Positions 15,236 to 15,969 of a DNA stretch of 15,969 nt are shown piece after piece. The position numbers and the translations under genes are program-made. Source of the DNA: Phocaeicola fibrisolvens (lineage in GTDB: Bacteria; Bacteroidota; Bacteroidia; Bacteroidales; Bacteroidaceae); assembly GCF_025567125.1 (NCBI RefSeq), contig NZ_JAOQJI010000062.1:1-15969 (forward strand). The letters run 5' to 3'. A model generated the notes under the pieces. It was not told the DNA's origin. It did not search any database and was given only the letters and a program-made list of their open reading frames with translations. Within the stretch, counting starts at the first letter, position 1, and every line of letters begins with the position of its first letter.

Positions 15236-15307
15236 GTAAGCATTCGGTAAACCACGTATTTTCGTCTCCAACTTCCATCATTAACTTTACGTCCAAAAAG
15301 CCAAGTT

Positions 15308-15685
15308 ATGATGACACGAGAAGAAGTGGTAGAGATAATGAACTACTGCAAAGAGCACAAAATGACTTATAAGTCAAGACTGGAGGAACTCAATATCCCT
15401 GTATGGCGGTTTTATGACAGCAAATCCCGTTATGCCGCCGAGCAATCATCTGGTAAAACGGCTCAAGGTGAGTTTATCGAGCTTCCGCACAGCGGATCTT
15501 TTGTTCCGGTTCCTTCATTTGCCGGAACGAGCGGACGTAAACAGAAAAGTATACCGGCCACGCCAAGCGGATTGAAAGAGATAGAAATACGTACCCCGGC
15601 CGGTAGTGCCATACGTATCTGCGGTGAACTGAACGACAAGGAACTGTATTCAATCATCCAGGCCTGCAGCCATGTTCAGCCTTAA
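15308..15685 (+). CDS. tnpA: IS66 accessory protein TnpA
   Basis: This 125-residue product is the first gene of the IS66 element and is needed with TnpB for transposition, though its biochemical role is unclear. The N-terminal helical part (TREEVVEIMNYCKEHKMTYK, then SRLEELNIPVWRFYDSKSRY) resembles a helix-turn-helix. The C-terminus, IEIRTPAGSAIRICGELNDK, is the usual TnpA end strand pattern. A low-complexity Ser/Pro/Gly linker joins them. Two ATGs are adjacent (15308 and 15311). Its end overlaps TnpB by 14 nt. Confidence 0.85.
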   Translation: MMTREEVVEIMNYCKEHKMTYKSRLEELNIPVWRFYDSKSRYAAEQSSGKTAQGEFIELPHSGSFVPVPSFAGTSGRKQKSIPATPSGLKEIEIRTPAGSAIRICGELNDKELYSIIQACSHVQP

Positions 15686-15969
15686 TGACAGTATGCGCTA
15701 TCTGTTGTATAACCGCCCTACTGATATGCGCAAAAGCTTTCATACTCTCAGCGGTATCATCACCGACGCCATGGGTCAGGACCCCTGCAGCGGCAATGTG
15801 TATATCTTCATAAACCGTGCCCGTGACCGCATAAAGCTCCTGCATTGGGAGCCGGGCGGCATGGTGCTGTATTCCAAACTTCTGGAAGCCGGTACCTTAG
15901 GCAAGCCTGATTCTGTCAACGACAATGAGGTCTGTGCAAATATAGAATGGCGGGAACTTGTCATGATAG
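15672..15969 (+). CDS. tnpB: IS66 accessory protein TnpB, cut by the window end
   Basis: The frame from ATG 15672 stays open to the window end: 99 codons of a protein of about 115 residues. The hallmarks are MFSLNDSMRYLLYNRPTDMR with KSFHTLSGII, then GNVYIFINRARDRIKLLHWE, PGGMVLYSKLLEAG. This is the IS66 Orf2 family. The start overlaps the tnpA stop, indicating coupled translation. Confidence 0.9.
   Translation, partial: MFSLNDSMRYLLYNRPTDMRKSFHTLSGIITDAMGQDPCSGNVYIFINRARDRIKLLHWEPGGMVLYSKLLEAGTLGKPDSVNDNEVCANIEWRELVMI

Larger units (their letters stand above)
15236..15969 (+). mobile_element. IS66-family insertion sequence, left part
   Basis: The left end is placed at GTAAGCATTCGGTAAACC (from 15236), since IS66 elements begin with 5'-GTAA. 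It is followed by the two accessory genes in the standard order; the large transposase gene would lie beyond the window. The restriction gene homology stops exactly at this point. IS66 elements make 8-bp target duplications, so AAAAAGAC (15228-15235) should recur after the right end. Confidence 0.8.

Noticed and set aside
15237..15284. In-frame reading AFGKPRIFVSNFHH after the restriction remnant, which resembles the FxKPrI motif further along in type IIG proteins
   Set aside because: It lies after a stop and inside the GTAAGC IS66 end, so the resemblance is taken as chance.
1..15969. CRISPR array
   Set aside because: No regularly spaced direct repeats of suitable length were seen anywhere in the window.

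Overview
The window looks like chromosomal DNA from a gut Bacteroides or close relative (order Bacteroidales). The gene families point there: an SDR-type threonine dehydrogenase beside kbl, a DUF3822-rsmD pair, a carboxypeptidase-regulatory-domain outer-membrane barrel, an Mpi-type invertase and a Bacteroides-like IS66. So do the promoters, which follow the Bacteroides -33 TTTG / -7 TAnnTTTG pattern. I assign no species.

Positions 1-13850 are an ordinary core-type region. Two terminator hairpins (1-46, 60-108) are followed by a lone beta-helix lipoprotein (128-1651). Next come the divergently transcribed threonine-to-glycine genes, an SDR L-threonine 3-dehydrogenase (minus) and kbl (plus). 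They share a 135-bp promoter region and would convert threonine to glycine plus acetyl-CoA. A RecD/Dda-like SF1 helicase (minus) runs divergently from a three-gene operon: a membrane-anchored pseudopilin-like protein, a DUF3822 protein and rsmD. rsmD converges on a cardiolipin synthase gene (cls, minus) with a 41-bp overlap of coding ends. A large outer-membrane beta-barrel protein and a small four-helix membrane protein follow on the minus strand, then aroB (shikimate pathway) on the plus strand.

Positions 13863-13937 encode tRNA-Pro(GGG) with a near-ideal promoter and a terminator. Beyond it the sequence becomes AT-rich and accessory in character. There is an Mpi-family serine DNA invertase whose frame breaks in an A6 run, so the 165-residue product lacks the helix-turn-helix domain still encoded in the -1 frame. 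It is fused with almost no spacer to a remnant of a type IIG (Eco57I/TaqI-C-like) restriction-modification protein that carries an in-frame amber codon. That remnant is cut at 15235/15236 by the left end of an IS66-family element, whose first two accessory genes are visible; the second runs off the window.

The most interesting part is this tRNA-proximal island. It holds a phase-variation recombinase next to a restriction specificity fragment, with three separate lesions within about 600 bp, and an 11-bp inverted repeat enclosing a possible promoter just upstream of the recombinase start. A second observation is that the protein upstream of DUF3822 resembles a pseudopilin, and DUF3822 may resemble PilM/GspL, which suggests an uncharacterised envelope module linked to rsmD.
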